Positions 52,107-63,690 are shown, counted from the stretch's first letter. The stretch is DNA of 64,000 nucleotides from Streptomyces sp. NBC_00670 (GCF_036226765.1 NZ_CP109017.1:2433501-2497500), one strand, 5' to 3'. Numbers and translations are program-made. The notes: a model not told the origin generated them from the sequence alone.

Positions 52107-54758
52107 TCACGCCTGCGGCAGCTTGTCCAGCTGGGTCCGGAGGCGGGTGATGTCCTCCTCCGCCTTCGACAGGCGGCCGCGGATCTTGTCGACGACCTGT
52201 TCGGGGGCCTTGGCCAGGAAGGCCTCGTTGCCCAGCTTGGCCGTGGCCTGTGCCTTCTCCTTCTCGGCCGCCGTCAGGTCCTTCGCGAGCCGCTTGCGCT
52301 CCGCGGCCACGTCGATCGTGCCGGAGAGGTCCAGGGCGACCGTCGCCCCGGCGACCGGGAGCGTCGCCGTCGCGGTGAAGGCGTCGCCCTCCGGGGTGAG
52401 GCGCAGCAGCTGGCGGATGGCGGCCTCGTGCGGGGCGAGGGCCGTACCGTCGAGGGTCAGCCGGGCGGGGACCCGCTGGCCGGGCTGCAGGCCCTGGTCG
52501 GCGCGGAAGCGGCGGACCTCGGTGATGACCTGCTGGAGCGTCCCGATCTCCCGCTCGGCGCCGGCGTCACGGAAGCCGCCCGGCGCGTCAGCGCCAGGAA
52601 CCAGCACAGCGGAGGGCCAGTCGGCGATGACGACCGACTCGCCGCCGGTGAGCGTCGTCCAGAGCGTCTCGGTGACGAACGGGACGATCGGGTGCAGCAG
52701 CCGCAGGGTGACGTCGAGGACCTCGCCGAGGACCCGTCCGGAGACCTTCGCGGGCTCGCCGCCGCCCAGGAACGTCGTCTTGGACAGCTCGACGTACCAG
52801 TCGAAGACCTCGTCCCAGGCGAAGTGGAACAGGGCGTCGGAGAGCTTCGCGAACTGGTAGTCCTCGTAGTACGCGTCGACCTCGGCGACGACCGAGTTCA
52901 GGCGGGAGAGGATCCACCGGTCCGTGGACGACATCTGCGACGCGTCCGGCAGCGGGCCCTCGACCGTCGCACCGTTCATCAGGGCGAACCGCGTGGCGTT
53001 CCAGATCTTGTTGGCGAAGTTCCGGGAGCCCTGGACCCAGTCCTCGCCGATCGGGACGTCGACGCCCGGGTTGGCGCCGCGCGCGAGGGTGAAGCGGAGC
53101 GCGTCGGAGCCGTACTTGTCCATCCAGTCCAGCGGGTTGACCACGTTCCCGAAGGACTTGGACATCTTCTTGCCGTTCTGGTCACGGACCATGCCGTGCA
53201 GGGCGATGGTGTGGAACGGCGGGGTGCCGTCCATCGCGTAGAGGCCGAACATCATCATCCGGGCGACCCAGAAGAAGAGGATGTCGTAGCCGGTGAGCAG
53301 GACGGAGTTCGGGTAGAACTTCGCGAGCGACTCGGTCTGCTCGGGCCAGCCGAGCGTGGAGAACGGCCACAGGCCGGACGAGAACCAGGTGTCCAGGACG
53401 TCGGGGTCCTGGTGCCAGCCCGCACCGCTCGGCGGCTCCTCGTCGGGGCCGACGCAGACGACCTCGCCCTCGGGGCCGTACCAGACGGGGATGCGGTGGC
53501 CCCACCAGAGCTGGCGCGAGATGCACCAGTCGTGGAGGTTGTCGACCCAGTCGAAGTACCGCTTCTCCATCTCCTGCGGGTGGATCGTGACCTTGCCGTC
53601 GCGGACGGCGTCACCGGCGGCCTTCGCCAGCGGACCGACCTTGACCCACCACTGCATGGACAGGCGCGGCTCGATGGTGGTCTTGCATCGCGAGCAGTGG
53701 CCGACGGAGTGGACGTAGGGCCGCTTCTCGGCGACGATCCGGCCTTCGGCGCGCAGCGCGGCGACGATGGCGGAGCGGGCCTCGAGCCGGTCCAGGCCCT
53801 GGAAGGGGCCGTGGGCGGTGATGACGGCGTGCTCGTCCATCACGGCGATGGAGGGCAAGTCGTGCCGCTGGCCGATCTCGAAGTCGTTCGGATCGTGGGC
53901 GGGCGTCACCTTGACGGCGCCGGTGCCGAACTCGGGGTCGACGTGCGCGTCGGCGACGACGGGGATGGTGCGGTCGGTCAGCGGCAGCTTGATCTGCTTG
54001 CCGACCAGGTGCTTGTAGCGCTCGTCCTCGGGGTGGACGGCGACGGCGGTGTCGCCGAGCATCGTCTCGGCACGGGTGGTGGCGACGACGATGGTCTCGT
54101 CTCCGTCCCCGTACTTCATGGAGACCAGTTCGCCGTCGTCGTCCTGGTACTCGACCTCGATGTCGGAGATCGCGGTCAGGCAGCGCGGGCACCAGTTGAT
54201 GATGCGCTCGGCGCGGTAGATCAGCTCGTCGTCGTAGAGCCGCTTGAAGATGGTCTGGACGGCCTGGGACAGGCCCTCGTCCATCGTGAACCGCTCACGC
54301 GACCACGCGACACCGTCTCCCAGGCGGCGCATCTGGCCGCTGATCTGGCCGCCGGACTCGCCCTTCCACTGCCAGACGCGCTCGACGAAGGCCTCCCGGC
54401 CCAGGTCGTGCCGGGACTTGCCCTCCTTGCCCAGCTCGCGCTCGACGACGTTCTGCGTGGCGATGCCGGCGTGGTCCATGCCGGGCTGCCACAGCGTCTC
54501 GTAGCCCTGCATGCGCTTGCGGCGGGTCAGGGCGTCGATGAGCGTGTGCTCGAAGGCGTGCCCGAGGTGCAGGCTGCCCGTGACGTTCGGCGGCGGGATG
54601 ACGATGGTGTACGGCGGCTTCTCGCTCTTGGCGTCGGCCTCGAAGTAACCCCGCTCGACCCAGCGCTCGTACAGCTGCCCCTCTACCTCGGCCGGCGCGT
54701 ACTGGGTCGGCAGTTCGGTGCTGGGCGCTGTGGGCTGCTGCTGAGCATTCTCGGTCAC
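52107..54758 (-). CDS. valS: Valyl-tRNA synthetase
   Basis: 883 aa. Charges tRNA-Val. Class I motifs: [18 protein letters not shown] (HIGH-type HLGH) and [10 protein letters not shown] (KMSKS). An editing domain ([22 protein letters not shown]), the anticodon-binding region and a C-terminal coiled-coil arm ([29 protein letters not shown]) complete the family layout. The GTG start has no Shine-Dalgarno and lies 6 nt after TAAACT. No T-box or leader peptide is seen, unlike leuS. Confidence 0.97.
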   Translation of the reverse strand: MTENAQQQPTAPSTELPTQYAPAEVEGQLYERWVERGYFEADAKSEKPPYTIVIPPPNVTGSLHLGHAFEHTLIDALTRRKRMQGYETLWQPGMDHAGIATQNVVERELGKEGKSRHDLGREAFVERVWQWKGESGGQISGQMRRLGDGVAWSRERFTMDEGLSQAVQTIFKRLYDDELIYRAERIINWCPRCLTAISDIEVEYQDDDGELVSMKYGDGDETIVVATTRAETMLGDTAVAVHPEDERYKHLVGKQIKLPLTDRTIPVVADAHVDPEFGTGAVKVTPAHDPNDFEIGQRHDLPSIAVMDEHAVITAHGPFQGLDRLEARSAIVAALRAEGRIVAEKRPYVHSVGHCSRCKTTIEPRLSMQWWVKVGPLAKAAGDAVRDGKVTIHPQEMEKRYFDWVDNLHDWCISRQLWWGHRIPVWYGPEGEVVCVGPDEEPPSGAGWHQDPDVLDTWFSSGLWPFSTLGWPEQTESLAKFYPNSVLLTGYDILFFWVARMMMFGLYAMDGTPPFHTIALHGMVRDQNGKKMSKSFGNVVNPLDWMDKYGSDALRFTLARGANPGVDVPIGEDWVQGSRNFANKIWNATRFALMNGATVEGPLPDASQMSSTDRWILSRLNSVVAEVDAYYEDYQFAKLSDALFHFAWDEVFDWYVELSKTTFLGGGEPAKVSGRVLGEVLDVTLRLLHPIVPFVTETLWTTLTGGESVVIADWPSAVLVPGADAPGGFRDAGAEREIGTLQQVITEVRRFRADQGLQPGQRVPARLTLDGTALAPHEAAIRQLLRLTPEGDAFTATATLPVAGATVALDLSGTIDVAAERKRLAKDLTAAEKEKAQATAKLGNEAFLAKAPEQVVDKIRGRLSKAEEDITRLRTQLDKLPQA

Positions 54759-54764
54759 CCGCTC

Positions 54765-54794
54765 AGTTTAGAGGTGTCACGGCCGCGTTCTGAA
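54765..54794 (-). promoter_or_regulatory. Promoter of valS, leaderless
   Basis: -35-like TTCAGA (54789-54794), 18-nt spacer and -10 TAAACT (54765-54770) on the minus strand. The -10 ends 6 nt before the valS GTG. Confidence 0.55.
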
Positions 54795-54894
54795 ACGCGT
54801 TTGTTCTGTAACGGTGCGGCCCCCACCGTCCCTCCGGCACGGCCCGTCCGCCAGGATGTCAGGGCCACATAGGAAATCGAGGGGGAACCCAGAG

Positions 54895-55860
54895 ATGAGC
54901 CACAACCAGCCGGGCCCGTACGGCGGGCAGCCGCAGCAGCCCGGACCGTACGGTCAGCCGGGACCCTACGGTCAGCCGCCGCAGGCCCCGCAGCCCGGCT
55001 ACGGGCAGCCGCCGCAGGCACCCCAGACCCCGCCCCAGCCCGGTTACGGCTATCCGCAGCAGCCGCAGGGCGTGCCGCAGCAGCCGAACCCGTACGGCCA
55101 GCCGCAGGGTTACGGCGGCCAGCCCCCGTACGGCCAGCAGCCCGGCTACGGCCAGCAGCCCTACCCGCCGCAGCCGGCGGCGCCGGGCGGTGGAAAGAAG
55201 AAGACGGGGCTGATCATCGGCGCGGTGGCCGTGGTCGCGGCGATCGCGGTGGGCGCGTACTTCGTGGTGAGCGGCGGGGACGACGGCGGCGGCGCCTCGG
55301 TCGCCGACGACGGCCCGCACAAGCTGGTGGCGCCGGCCGCGGTCGGCGACTACGCCAAGGCGGACGGTCTGACGACCGACGACGACGGCGGCCCCACCGG
55401 GACCAGCAGCCCGGAGAAGCTGAAGACGATCGGCATCGAGAACGGTCACGTCGTCAAGGCGACGTACACCGCCGGTCCCGGCACCAGCGGCAAGATCATG
55501 TCGTTCAACGGCGCCTACGGGGACATCAAGGACCCGGAGGCGACGATCGACGCGGGCTTCGACAACGCCCACAAGACCTCGTCCACGAGTGACGAGAAGG
55601 AGAAGATCTCCTGGAAGGGCAGCCCGGCGACCGTGAAGCCGAGCGGTCTGGAGGGGGCCCTGATGAAGTGCCAGACGGCGCACATCACGGAGGGCACGCA
55701 GAGCCTGGACATGCCGATCTGCGTGTGGGCTGACCACAGCACCTACGGCGTCGTCAACGGCTTCGACCTGACCGCCTCGAAGACGGGGGCCGGCATCCCG
55801 CAGGACCAGGTGTCGGCGTTCGGCACCGAACTGCGCGGCAAGGCACGCGTCAAGGCCTGA
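54895..55860 (+). CDS. Membrane protein with Pro/Gln/Tyr-rich N-terminus
   Basis: 321 aa. Residues 1-95 are repeats of [14 protein letters not shown], a disordered cytoplasmic arm typical of actinobacterial envelope proteins. They are followed by a basic stop (GGGKKKTG), one membrane helix ([23 protein letters not shown]) and a 180-residue extracytoplasmic domain with two cysteines (MKCQTA, MPICVW), probably disulfide-linked. Function not recognised. GAGGGGG precedes the ATG. It is divergent from valS and convergent with clpX. Confidence 0.8.
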   Translation: MSHNQPGPYGGQPQQPGPYGQPGPYGQPPQAPQPGYGQPPQAPQTPPQPGYGYPQQPQGVPQQPNPYGQPQGYGGQPPYGQQPGYGQQPYPPQPAAPGGGKKKTGLIIGAVAVVAAIAVGAYFVVSGGDDGGGASVADDGPHKLVAPAAVGDYAKADGLTTDDDGGPTGTSSPEKLKTIGIENGHVVKATYTAGPGTSGKIMSFNGAYGDIKDPEATIDAGFDNAHKTSSTSDEKEKISWKGSPATVKPSGLEGALMKCQTAHITEGTQSLDMPICVWADHSTYGVVNGFDLTASKTGAGIPQDQVSAFGTELRGKARVKA

Positions 55861-55878
55861 CGGAGGCGCACCCACTCG

Positions 55879-55918
55879 AAAAAAAAGGGGGCGCCCGGCG
55901 GATTCGCCGGGCGCCCCC
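55879..55918. terminator. Bidirectional terminator with strong U-run toward clpX
   Basis: Perfect 14-bp stem (GGGGGCGCCCGGCG and its complement) with a 4-nt loop. Eight A residues on the plus strand (55879-55886) become a U8 tract in the clpX transcript, making this one of the clearest intrinsic terminators in the window. Confidence 0.92.
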
Positions 55919-55933
55919 TTCACGTGTGTGCGG

Positions 55934-57220
<1,287 letters not shown>

Positions 57221-57421
57221 GGTGTGCTTCCCCTTCGCCTGGGAGCCGCCTGGACGTCAACGTCCAGCGACTCCTGGTGCTGCCTTATGTCCGACGGTAC
57301 CTTGCCGCGGCCCCCGTTCGGGCCCCCCTTGGCACGGTTCACTTCGACGCGCGCCCGACGTGCGGCGTGTCGAACCGAACCAAGGGGCGGCAGACGATAC
57401 AGCTCCGATGGAGGTCCGGGT

Positions 57422-58120
57422 TCAGCGGACCGAGTTGTTGTTCATCTTCCGGGTCGAGATGATCTGGTCGATCAGGCCGTAGGAGAGGGACTCCTCGGCC
57501 GTGAGGATCTTGTCGCGCTCGATGTCCTCGCGGATCTTCTCGATCGGCGTGGTGGAGTGCTTGGCCAGCAGTTCTTCGAGCTGGGCGCGCATCCGGAGGA
57601 TCTCGTTGGCCGCGATCTCCAGGTCCGAGACCTGCCCGCGGCCGGTCTCGCTGTAGGGCTGGTGGATCAGCACGCGCGCGTTGGGCAGCGCCATCCGCTT
57701 GCCGGGCGTTCCGGCGGCCAGCAGGATGGCGGCGGCCGAGGCGGCCTGGCCCATGCAGACCGTCTGGATGTCCGGCTTCACGAACTGCATCGTGTCGTAG
57801 ATGGCCGTGAGGGCGGTGAAGGAGCCGCCGGGGCTGTTGATGTAGACCGAGATGTCACGGTCGGGGTCCATCGACTCCAGGCACAGCAGCTGCGCCATGA
57901 CGTCGTTGGCGGAGGCGTCGTCGATCTGCACGCCGAGGAAGATCACGCGCTCCTCGAACAGCTTCGCGTACGGGTCGTACTCGCGCACGCCCTGCGAGGT
58001 GCGCTCGACGAAGCGCGGGATGACGTAGCGGGACTCGGCGCGGGGGCCGGCGTACTCGGCCTGGGCGGCCTGCGGGGCCTGCAGGCGGTCGTAGAGGCCG
58101 CGGCCGGGGAAGTCGTTCAC
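57422..58120 (-). CDS. clpP2: ATP-dependent Clp protease proteolytic subunit ClpP2
   Basis: 232 aa. Serine protease chamber subunit. [19 protein letters not shown], the catalytic Ser in [14 protein letters not shown], His in LIHQP, and Asp in the C-terminal [32 protein letters not shown] precedes the GTG start of VNDFPGRG. It follows clpP1 by about 110 bp and is probably co-transcribed with it; the two likely form a mixed ClpP1P2 tetradecamer. Confidence 0.95.
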   Translation of the reverse strand: MNDFPGRGLYDRLQAPQAAQAEYAGPRAESRYVIPRFVERTSQGVREYDPYAKLFEERVIFLGVQIDDASANDVMAQLLCLESMDPDRDISVYINSPGGSFTALTAIYDTMQFVKPDIQTVCMGQAASAAAILLAAGTPGKRMALPNARVLIHQPYSETGRGQVSDLEIAANEILRMRAQLEELLAKHSTTPIEKIREDIERDKILTAEESLSYGLIDQIISTRKMNNNSVR

Positions 58121-58231
58121 GGGTTGTCTCCTGGGGCCTGAGAAGGGCTGTGGCGGTCGGCAGGGGCGGTACGCGTGGGCGCTGTCGCGGTCACGCACGC
58201 GGGGCGTGCGCGCGGGCGCGGACGGGAGCGC

Positions 58232-58852
58232 TCACGCCGCTCCGGTGCCTCCGCCGCCCGGCAAGCTGGCGGCGTGGGTGATGACGTCGTCGATGAGGCC
58301 GTACTCCTTGGCCTCGTACGCGTCGAACCAGCGGTCGCGGTCCGAGTCGCGGGTGATCTGCTCCACCGTCTGGCCGGTGTGGTGCGAGGTGAGCTCGGCC
58401 ATGCGCTTCTTGGTGTGCAGCAGCCGCTCGGCGTGGATCTTGATGTCCGAGGCCGAGCCCGCCAGTCCGGCGGAGGGCTGGTGGATCAGGATCTCCGCGT
58501 TCGGCAGGGCGAAGCGCTTGCCCGGCGTACCCGCGCTGAGCAGGAACTGGCCCATCGAGGCGGCGAGGCCCATGGCGATGGTGACCACGTCGTTCTTGAT
58601 GAACTGCATGGTGTCGTAGATGGCCATGCCCGCCGTGATCGAGCCGCCGGGGCTGTTGATGTACAGGTTGATGTCCTTCTCCGGGTCGGCGGCGAGGAGC
58701 AGCAACTGTGCGGTGATCTTGTTGGCAATGTCGTCGTCGACCGGCTGGCCGAGGAAGATGATCCGCTCGCCGAGCAGCCGGTTGTAGACCTGGTCGCCGA
58801 GGCCACCACCGATGGAGGGCTCGCCGGCGGCGGAGGGCATCAGATTCGTCAC
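58232..58852 (-). CDS. clpP1: ATP-dependent Clp protease proteolytic subunit ClpP1
   Basis: 206 aa from the GTG of [10 protein letters not shown], which has AGGTGG just upstream. An in-frame GTG at 58894 would add 14 residues ([14 protein letters not shown]) but lacks a Shine-Dalgarno; database entries for the S. coelicolor orthologue use that longer form as I recall. Active-site Ser in [14 protein letters not shown], His in LIHQPSAG, Asp in [23 protein letters not shown]. First gene of the clpP1-clpP2 operon, with a ClgR-like site upstream. Confidence 0.95.
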   Translation of the reverse strand: MTNLMPSAAGEPSIGGGLGDQVYNRLLGERIIFLGQPVDDDIANKITAQLLLLAADPEKDINLYINSPGGSITAGMAIYDTMQFIKNDVVTIAMGLAASMGQFLLSAGTPGKRFALPNAEILIHQPSAGLAGSASDIKIHAERLLHTKKRMAELTSHHTGQTVEQITRDSDRDRWFDAYEAKEYGLIDDVITHAASLPGGGGTGAA

Positions 58853-59003
58853 GTATCCACCTGCTCGTCTTACGACGGCGCCGGGCCGTCTCACGTGTTC
58901 TGCCGGGGCGTGGGGCCGTCCGGCGCTGTTCGGGGACTCCCCTGCCCTCGTACTCATGGACCCTAACGCGCGGGTCCCTCCGGGGAATCCCGCGTAAGGG
59001 AGT

Positions 59004-59017
59004 GTTCGCTGTGAGCG
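59004..59017 (-). promoter_or_regulatory. ClgR-like activator site upstream of clpP1
   Basis: GTTCGC-TGTGA-GCG on the plus strand (GTTCGC-N5-GCG) matches the layout of the ClgR recognition sequence described for Streptomyces clpP1 and clpC promoters. It lies about 40 nt upstream of the candidate -10 of clpP1. Confidence 0.55.
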
Positions 59018-59296
59018 CATGCGCTCCGCTGGGGGCGGGGAATTGTGGTGGGCCCACGGTAGGGATGGCACCCGGCGGTGCCCGCCCCGCCGCGGGGCTC
59101 CGCCCCGGTCCCGGGTCCTTTTCGCCGTGGCTCCGCCGGGAGGGGGCGGCCTGCGGGCCGGTGGGGCTTCTCGCGCCCACGCGGCGGAGCCGCATATCGA
59201 CACAGCCCCGCGCCCCTTTGGTAGGGCGGTCGCAGCGTGCGGCGTTGCCACGAGCCGAGAGTTCCCTGTGACCTCCGGGTCGGGTCCGCGCCCTCA

Positions 59297-59318
59297 AGGG
59301 GCGCGGGGAACTGCGCGA
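59297..59318. repeat. Dispersed intergenic core repeat, copy E
   Basis: AGGGGCGCGGGGAACTGCGC then GA, inverse orientation, 66 bp beyond the tig terminator on the clpP1 side. Confidence 0.8.
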
Positions 59319-59383
59319 GCGGCCCCCACCGGTCCGCGGTCGGCCGCGCCACAGGACACCCCACGGCGCTCCCCCGGAACGGC

Positions 59384-59415
59384 AACGGGCCCCGTGCTCG
59401 CGCGCGGGGCCCGTT
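59384..59415 (-). terminator. Terminator after tig
   Basis: 11-bp perfect arms (AACGGGCCCCG / CGGGGCCCGTT), 10-nt loop, 19 bp downstream of the tig stop. No U-run. Confidence 0.8.
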
Positions 59416-59434
59416 CCGGACGTACGGGGGGAGG

Positions 59435-60838
59435 TCAGGACTCCGTGGAGTCCTCGGCCTTCTCCTCGGCGTCGGCGGCGGCTTCGGCCACCGTCTCGCC
59501 CTCGGAGCCGGCGGCAGCCTCTTCGTCGTCGTCGCTGAGGTCGACGACCTCACCGTTGGTGTCCTTGACCGTCGCCGCCTCGACGACGACCGCCAGCGCC
59601 TTGCCGCGGGCGACCTCGCCCACCAGCATCGGGACCTGGCCGCCCTCGACGACCGCCTGGGCGAACTGGTCGGGGGACATGCCGGAGCCGGCCGCGCGCC
59701 GCACCAGGTGCTCGGTGAGCTCCTCCTGGTTGACGTTGAGCTTCTCCTTGTTGACCAGCTCGTCGAGGACGAACTGCGTCTTGATGCCCTTGACCGCGGC
59801 CTCGCGGGTCTCGGTCTCGAACTCCTCGGCGGTCTTCTCCTGGAGCTCCAGGTACTTGTCGAGGGTGAGGCCCATCTGGCCGAGCTGGTGGTGCTCCAGG
59901 TTGTGCTTGCGGGTGTTGATCTCGTCCTCGAGCAGCTTCTCGGGGACGGGCACCTCGACGAGCTCCAGGAGCTTGTCGAGCACGCGCTCCTGGGCCTGCG
60001 TGGCCTGGTCGTACTCCTTCATGTCGGCCAGCCGCTTGCGGCTGTCCTCCCGCAGCTCCGCCAGCGTGTCGAACTCGGAGGCGAGCTGGGCGAACTCGTC
60101 GTCCAGCTCCGGCAGCTCGCGCGCGGCGACCTGGGACACCTTGACGGTGACCTCGGCCTCCTTGCCGGCCGCCGAGCCGCCCTTGAGCTCGGAGGTGAAG
60201 GTGGCCTCCTCGCCGGCGGACTTGCCCTTCACGGCGTCGTCGATGCCGTCGAGCAGCTCGCCGGAGCCGATGGTGTAGGAGACGTCCTTGGCGACGCCGT
60301 CCTCGAGGACCTCGCCGTCGACCTTGGCCTCGAGGTCCAGGGTGACGACGTCACCGTCCTCGGCGGCGCGCTCGACCGGGGAGGTGGAGGCGAAGCGCTC
60401 GCGCAGCTCCTCCACGGCCTTGTCGACGTCCTCGTCGGTGACCTCGATGGCGTCGACCTCGACCTCGATGCCGGAGTAGTCCGGGATCTCGAGGGCCGGG
60501 CGGACGTCGACCTCGGCGGTGAAGGACAGCAGCTCGTTGTCCTTCAGCTCCTTGATGTCGACCTCGGGCTGGCCCAGGGGGTTCAGCTCGGCCTCGTTGA
60601 CCGCGTCGGTGTAGAACTTGGGAAGCGCGTCGTTGACGGCCTCCTCCAGGACCGCACCGCGGCCGAACCGCTGGTCGATGACCCGGGCGGGGATCTTGCC
60701 CTTGCGGAAGCCCTTCACCGTGACCTGCTGGTTGATCTTCTTGTACGCCGCGTCGAGGCTGTCCTTGAGCTCCTCGAAGGGCACCTCAACAGTGAGCCGA
60801 ACCCGGGTCGGGTTCAGGGTCTCCACGGCGCTCTTCAC
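59435..60838 (-). CDS. tig: Trigger factor (peptidyl-prolyl isomerase chaperone)
   Basis: 467 aa. Ribosome-bound chaperone. The N-terminal ribosome-binding domain has the TF signature GFRKGKIP, followed by an FKBP-type domain ([31 protein letters not shown]) and a C-terminal helical chaperone domain. The acidic tail ([35 protein letters not shown]) is longer than in E. coli. The GTG start of [13 protein letters not shown] has AAGGAG 8 nt upstream. Confidence 0.97.
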   Translation of the reverse strand: MKSAVETLNPTRVRLTVEVPFEELKDSLDAAYKKINQQVTVKGFRKGKIPARVIDQRFGRGAVLEEAVNDALPKFYTDAVNEAELNPLGQPEVDIKELKDNELLSFTAEVDVRPALEIPDYSGIEVEVDAIEVTDEDVDKAVEELRERFASTSPVERAAEDGDVVTLDLEAKVDGEVLEDGVAKDVSYTIGSGELLDGIDDAVKGKSAGEEATFTSELKGGSAAGKEAEVTVKVSQVAARELPELDDEFAQLASEFDTLAELREDSRKRLADMKEYDQATQAQERVLDKLLELVEVPVPEKLLEDEINTRKHNLEHHQLGQMGLTLDKYLELQEKTAEEFETETREAAVKGIKTQFVLDELVNKEKLNVNQEELTEHLVRRAAGSGMSPDQFAQAVVEGGQVPMLVGEVARGKALAVVVEAATVKDTNGEVVDLSDDDEEAAAGSEGETVAEAAADAEEKAEDSTES

Positions 60839-61000
60839 GGTTCGGTCTCCTTGTGGCTGACTTCTTCGGGTTCTGCTGTGCGCGCCTGCCGGAGATCGGG
60901 AACGACCGGGGCAGGGCCTCAGCGGATTCGCGCCCTTGAGACAGCCGAGCCGTCCGTCCGGTAAGACGTGACTGTGCGGACGCACGGGCGCGCATTCTGC

Positions 61001-61030
61001 ATAGTAGCCGCAGGCTGTTCACGCGCCCAA
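61001..61030 (-). promoter_or_regulatory. Predicted tig promoter
   Basis: -35 TTGGGC (61025-61030), 18-nt spacer, -10 TACTAT (61001-61006) on the minus strand, about 160 nt before tig. Confidence 0.45.
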
Positions 61031-61073
61031 AGGCGATCTTGCCGGAGAGGTGACGGGCGGGCCGGCCCGGTGG

Positions 61074-61147
61074 TCGGGGTGGCGGGATTTGAACCCACGG
61101 CCTTCCGCTCCCAAAGCGGACGCGCTACCAAGCTGCGCCACACCCCG
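61074..61147 (-). tRNA. tRNA-Pro (anticodon TGG)
   Basis: 74 nt. Acceptor CGGGGTG/CACCCCG, D-arm GCGCAGCTTGGTAGCGC, anticodon loop TTTGGGA, T-arm with GGTTCAAATCC. CCA is not encoded. Confidence 0.96.
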
Positions 61148-61296
61148 TCTGGTGCGACACGTAGGGTACATGCCCAGCAGGGGTGCGCCGACCGCATTGT
61201 TCCGGCGGGGCGCGCGCCGTCGTCGCACGGGGGTGCGTGCCACCGTGCCGCGGGCGTGGGCGCCGTCGCTCCGCGCCGCGTGCGGCGGAATCCGCG

Positions 61297-61327
61297 TTGG
61301 CCTTGTCGGTGGGCGACCCGCTACGAT
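61297..61327 (+). promoter_or_regulatory. Predicted tRNA-Gly promoter
   Basis: -35 TTGGCC (61297-61302), 19-nt spacer, -10 TACGAT (61322-61327), about 39 nt upstream of the tRNA. Confidence 0.4.
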
Positions 61328-61365
61328 GCGTGCGGTGCCGCGGTCACTGACCTGCGGTCCGCTGT

Positions 61366-61439
61366 GCGGGCGTAGCTCAATGGTAGAGCCCTAGTCTTCC
61401 AAACTAGCTACGCGGGTTCGATTCCCGTCGCCCGCTCCA
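61366..61439 (+). tRNA. tRNA-Gly (anticodon TCC)
   Basis: 74 nt including an encoded CCA. Acceptor GCGGGCG/CGCCCGC, D-arm AGCTCAATGGTAGAGC, anticodon loop CTTCCAA closed by CTAGT/ACTAG, T-loop TTCGATT. Confidence 0.96.
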
Positions 61440-61533
61440 GTACGGCCTCCGGACCGGTTCCGCCCCTTGCGAGGGGCGGGGCGGGACGGGGGCCGTCGTC
61501 GTGTGCGGCGCCCGTCCGCGGCCGGTCCGGCGG

Positions 61534-61728
61534 TCAGAAGCTGATCGAGTTGATCATGTCCGCTATCGAGTTCATGAAGCGGTTGATCGACGGGGCCATG
61601 CCGGTCGAGGCGAGGAAGAAGCCGAAGAGGACGGCGACGATGGCCGGGCCCGCCTTGATGGAGCCCCCTCGCACCATCACCACCAGGATGATCGCCAACA
61701 GCAGCACCACTGACAGCGAAATGGCCAC
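61534..61728 (-). CDS. Small two-helix membrane protein
   Basis: 64 aa. Two hydrophobic helices (LSVVLLLAIILVVMVR and GPAIVAVLFGFFLASTG) are joined by GGSIKA and followed by an amphipathic end (MAPSINRFMNSIADMINSISF). No family function recognised; close relatives occur in many Streptomyces next to trigger-factor/tRNA genes. It is the only gene between tRNA-Gly and the acyltransferase. Confidence 0.75.
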   Translation of the reverse strand: MAISLSVVLLLAIILVVMVRGGSIKAGPAIVAVLFGFFLASTGMAPSINRFMNSIADMINSISF

Positions 61729-62394
61729 AACAGATCACACCCTCGGTCGGTCCCGCACTACCGGCCCGGGACGCCAACCCGGCGCGCCCCCGCCAGAACC
61801 ATCGTGCCACCAACAGGCCCTCCGTATGCGGCGCGTGAGGCATCGTCGTGCACTTCCGTCCGTCCAGACGCGCACGGGAGGGGTGCGCGCCCGCGTGTGC
61901 GCCGCTCAACGCGCGCATTTCGCACGTGAATTCGAGCAGCCGCCCGCAGGGTAATTCCCGAGGATCGTTTCCATGCCCACACATCTCGTTCGCGGGTAAT
62001 TCCCATTGCGGGCAGGGGAGATCGCGAGGGGCCGTCGCACGCGCGGCCCCTGCGTGCGCACAACCGGCATACCTCGGGAAACGGACGGGCGGTCCATGCC
62101 CCTTTGGTCCTGCTTCATCATGATGAAGCAGGACACAACGGCCGCGTACGGCATGGCAATTGATGACCGTCCGACGTACGACTCGGTACCCCGGATGTGG
62201 CCCAGAACACGTGATGTCGTCCGTCGACTTCTGTGAATCGGGGGTACGCGCAGGCCATAACCAGGATTAGCCACAGGGGTTTTACGAAGCCCCATGGACA
62301 GCGCTAGGGTGCCTCAAATGTTCTCCGCTGCCTCGTCCCCCGCATGTGCAGCGAGGTCCCGGTCACTCCCGCCGAACACTCGGTGGGAGGCCCG
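61729..62394. other. Relatively AT-rich gene-free interval
   Basis: 666 bp. Its GC content is visibly lower than the surroundings from about 61900 to 62290. It contains two copies of GGGTAATTCCC (61949 and 61994), the 28-bp palindrome, and a 46-codon reading frame through the palindrome (MPLWSCFIMMKQDTTA...) that I do not support as a gene. A promoter for the acyltransferase is expected here. Confidence 0.6.
62107..62134. promoter_or_regulatory. Perfect 28-bp palindrome
   Basis: Two 14-nt arms, GTCCTGCTTCATCA and its exact reverse complement, with no spacer. With no loop it is better suited to a protein dimer or tetramer than to a terminator. It lies about 260 bp upstream of the acyltransferase start and 380 bp from the small membrane gene. 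Confidence 0.85.
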
Positions 62395-63567
62395 GTGACC
62401 AACTCGCTGCGACCGCACGGCTCCGATCCCCGCACACCGCTCCCCCCGGCCCGTCCGGCGGCGGACGGGGTGCCCACACCCCGCGATCCGCACCGCCCGC
62501 CCGGCTCCCCCGCCGTGAACGGCTCCCCCGCCGCCCGGCCCGCCAAACAGCGTGACGCGTTCTTCGACAACGCGAAGTACCTGGCGATCGTCCTCGTCGC
62601 CATGGGCCACGCCTGGGAGCCGCTGACCGACCACAGCCGCGCCGCCGAGGCGCTCTACATGGTCGTCTACACCTTCCACATGCCGGCGTTCATCCTCATC
62701 TCCGGCTACTTCTCCCGCAGCTTCGACATGCGGCCCGACCGGCTCCAGCGCCTGATCACCGGCGTCGCCGTGCCGTACGCCGTTTTCGAGGTGGCGTACT
62801 CCCTGTTCAAGCGGTGGGCCGACGACGACCCCGGGCATCCGATCAGTCTGCTCGACCCCTGGTACCTCACCTGGTTCCTCGTCGCGCTGTTCGTCTGGCG
62901 GCTGACCACCCCGCTGTGGAAGGTCGTCCGCCATCCGGTGCCGCTGGCGCTCGTCATCGCCTGCCTCGCCTCCGTCTCGCCCGACATCGGCGACGACCTC
63001 GATCTCCAGCGCGTGCTCCAGTTCCTGCCGTTCTTCGTCGTCGGCCTCTTCATGAAGCCCGAGCACTTCCGGCGGCTGCGCGGCCGGGCGGTGCGGACGC
63101 TGTCCGTGCCGGTGATGGCGGCCGCGGTCGCCTTCGCGTACTGGGCCGGGCCGCGGATGAACTCGGCGTGGTTCTACCACCGGGACAGCGCGCAGGAGCT
63201 GGGTGCGCCGTGGTGGGTGGGCGTGGTCATGACGCTCGCGCTGTTCGGCTGCTCGATGGTGCTGACCGGCTGCTTCCTGGCGTGGGTGCCGCGGCGCAGG
63301 ATGTGGTTCACCGTGCTGGGCGCGGGGACCCTGTACGGGTACCTGCTGCACGGGTTCCTCGCGAAGGGATCGCGGTTCTGGGGCTGGTACGACCATGCGT
63401 GGGCGCAGCAGGTGTGGGGGGAGGTCGCCGCCACGGTGGTGGCGGCGGCGGTCATCACGGTGCTGTGTACGCCGCCGGTGCGGAGGGTTTTCCGGTTCGT
63501 GATGGAGCCGGAGCTCAAGTGGGCCTTCCGCACGGTTGGTGCGGGGGCCCGGGAGAAGGGTGCCTGA
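62395..63567 (+). CDS. Acyltransferase family 3 membrane protein
   Basis: 390 aa. A disordered Pro-rich N-terminus (about 45 residues) is followed by about ten helices. RDAFFDNAKYLAIVLVAMGHAWEPL is the family start with the conserved His, and YTFHMPAFILISGYF and WYLTWFLVALFVWRL are also typical of family-3 acyltransferases (the OatA/NolL fold). They O-acylate sugars, lipids or wall polymers across the membrane; the target here is unknown. The GTG at 62395 has GGGAGG 5 nt upstream and is preferred over an ATG 51 bp earlier. Confidence 0.88.
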   Translation: MTNSLRPHGSDPRTPLPPARPAADGVPTPRDPHRPPGSPAVNGSPAARPAKQRDAFFDNAKYLAIVLVAMGHAWEPLTDHSRAAEALYMVVYTFHMPAFILISGYFSRSFDMRPDRLQRLITGVAVPYAVFEVAYSLFKRWADDDPGHPISLLDPWYLTWFLVALFVWRLTTPLWKVVRHPVPLALVIACLASVSPDIGDDLDLQRVLQFLPFFVVGLFMKPEHFRRLRGRAVRTLSVPVMAAAVAFAYWAGPRMNSAWFYHRDSAQELGAPWWVGVVMTLALFGCSMVLTGCFLAWVPRRRMWFTVLGAGTLYGYLLHGFLAKGSRFWGWYDHAWAQQVWGEVAATVVAAAVITVLCTPPVRRVFRFVMEPELKWAFRTVGAGAREKGA

Positions 63568-63616
63568 GGGGGTGCGGGGGACTGTTTGTTGGCGGCTGCG
63601 GGTTTGATGTGGCTGG

Positions 63617-63638
63617 TCGCGCAGTTCCCCGCGCCCCT
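63617..63638. repeat. Dispersed intergenic core repeat, copy F
   Basis: TCGCGCAGTTCCCCGCGC then CCCT, 50 bp after the acyltransferase stop, between convergent genes. Confidence 0.8.
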
Positions 63639-63690
63639 TGGGGGCGCGGCCCTTGCGTTGGTCGCGCGCCCATGAGTTCCGAGGCGCACC

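Larger units (their letters stand above)
58895..59434. other. clpP1 upstream region and repeat cluster (no gene)
   Basis: 540 bp. The part near clpP1 holds a possible -10 (TAGGGT on the minus strand, about 58961-58966) and the ClgR-like site. The remainder is GC-rich intergenic repeat material with core copy E (59297-59318), ending in the tig terminator. I see no supportable ORF. Confidence 0.6.

Noticed and set aside
54759..54894. T-box or leader peptide for valS
   Set aside because: No specifier hairpin, no Val-rich ORF and no terminator; the -10 box leaves no room for a leader.
62107..62134. parS or DasR-type site
   Set aside because: Streptomyces parS is GTTTCACGTGAAAC and the DasR site has a different core; neither matches the arms.
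62006..62236. 76-codon plus-strand reading frame through the 28-bp palindrome
   Set aside because: No Shine-Dalgarno, no homology I recognise, and codon pattern unlike neighbours.
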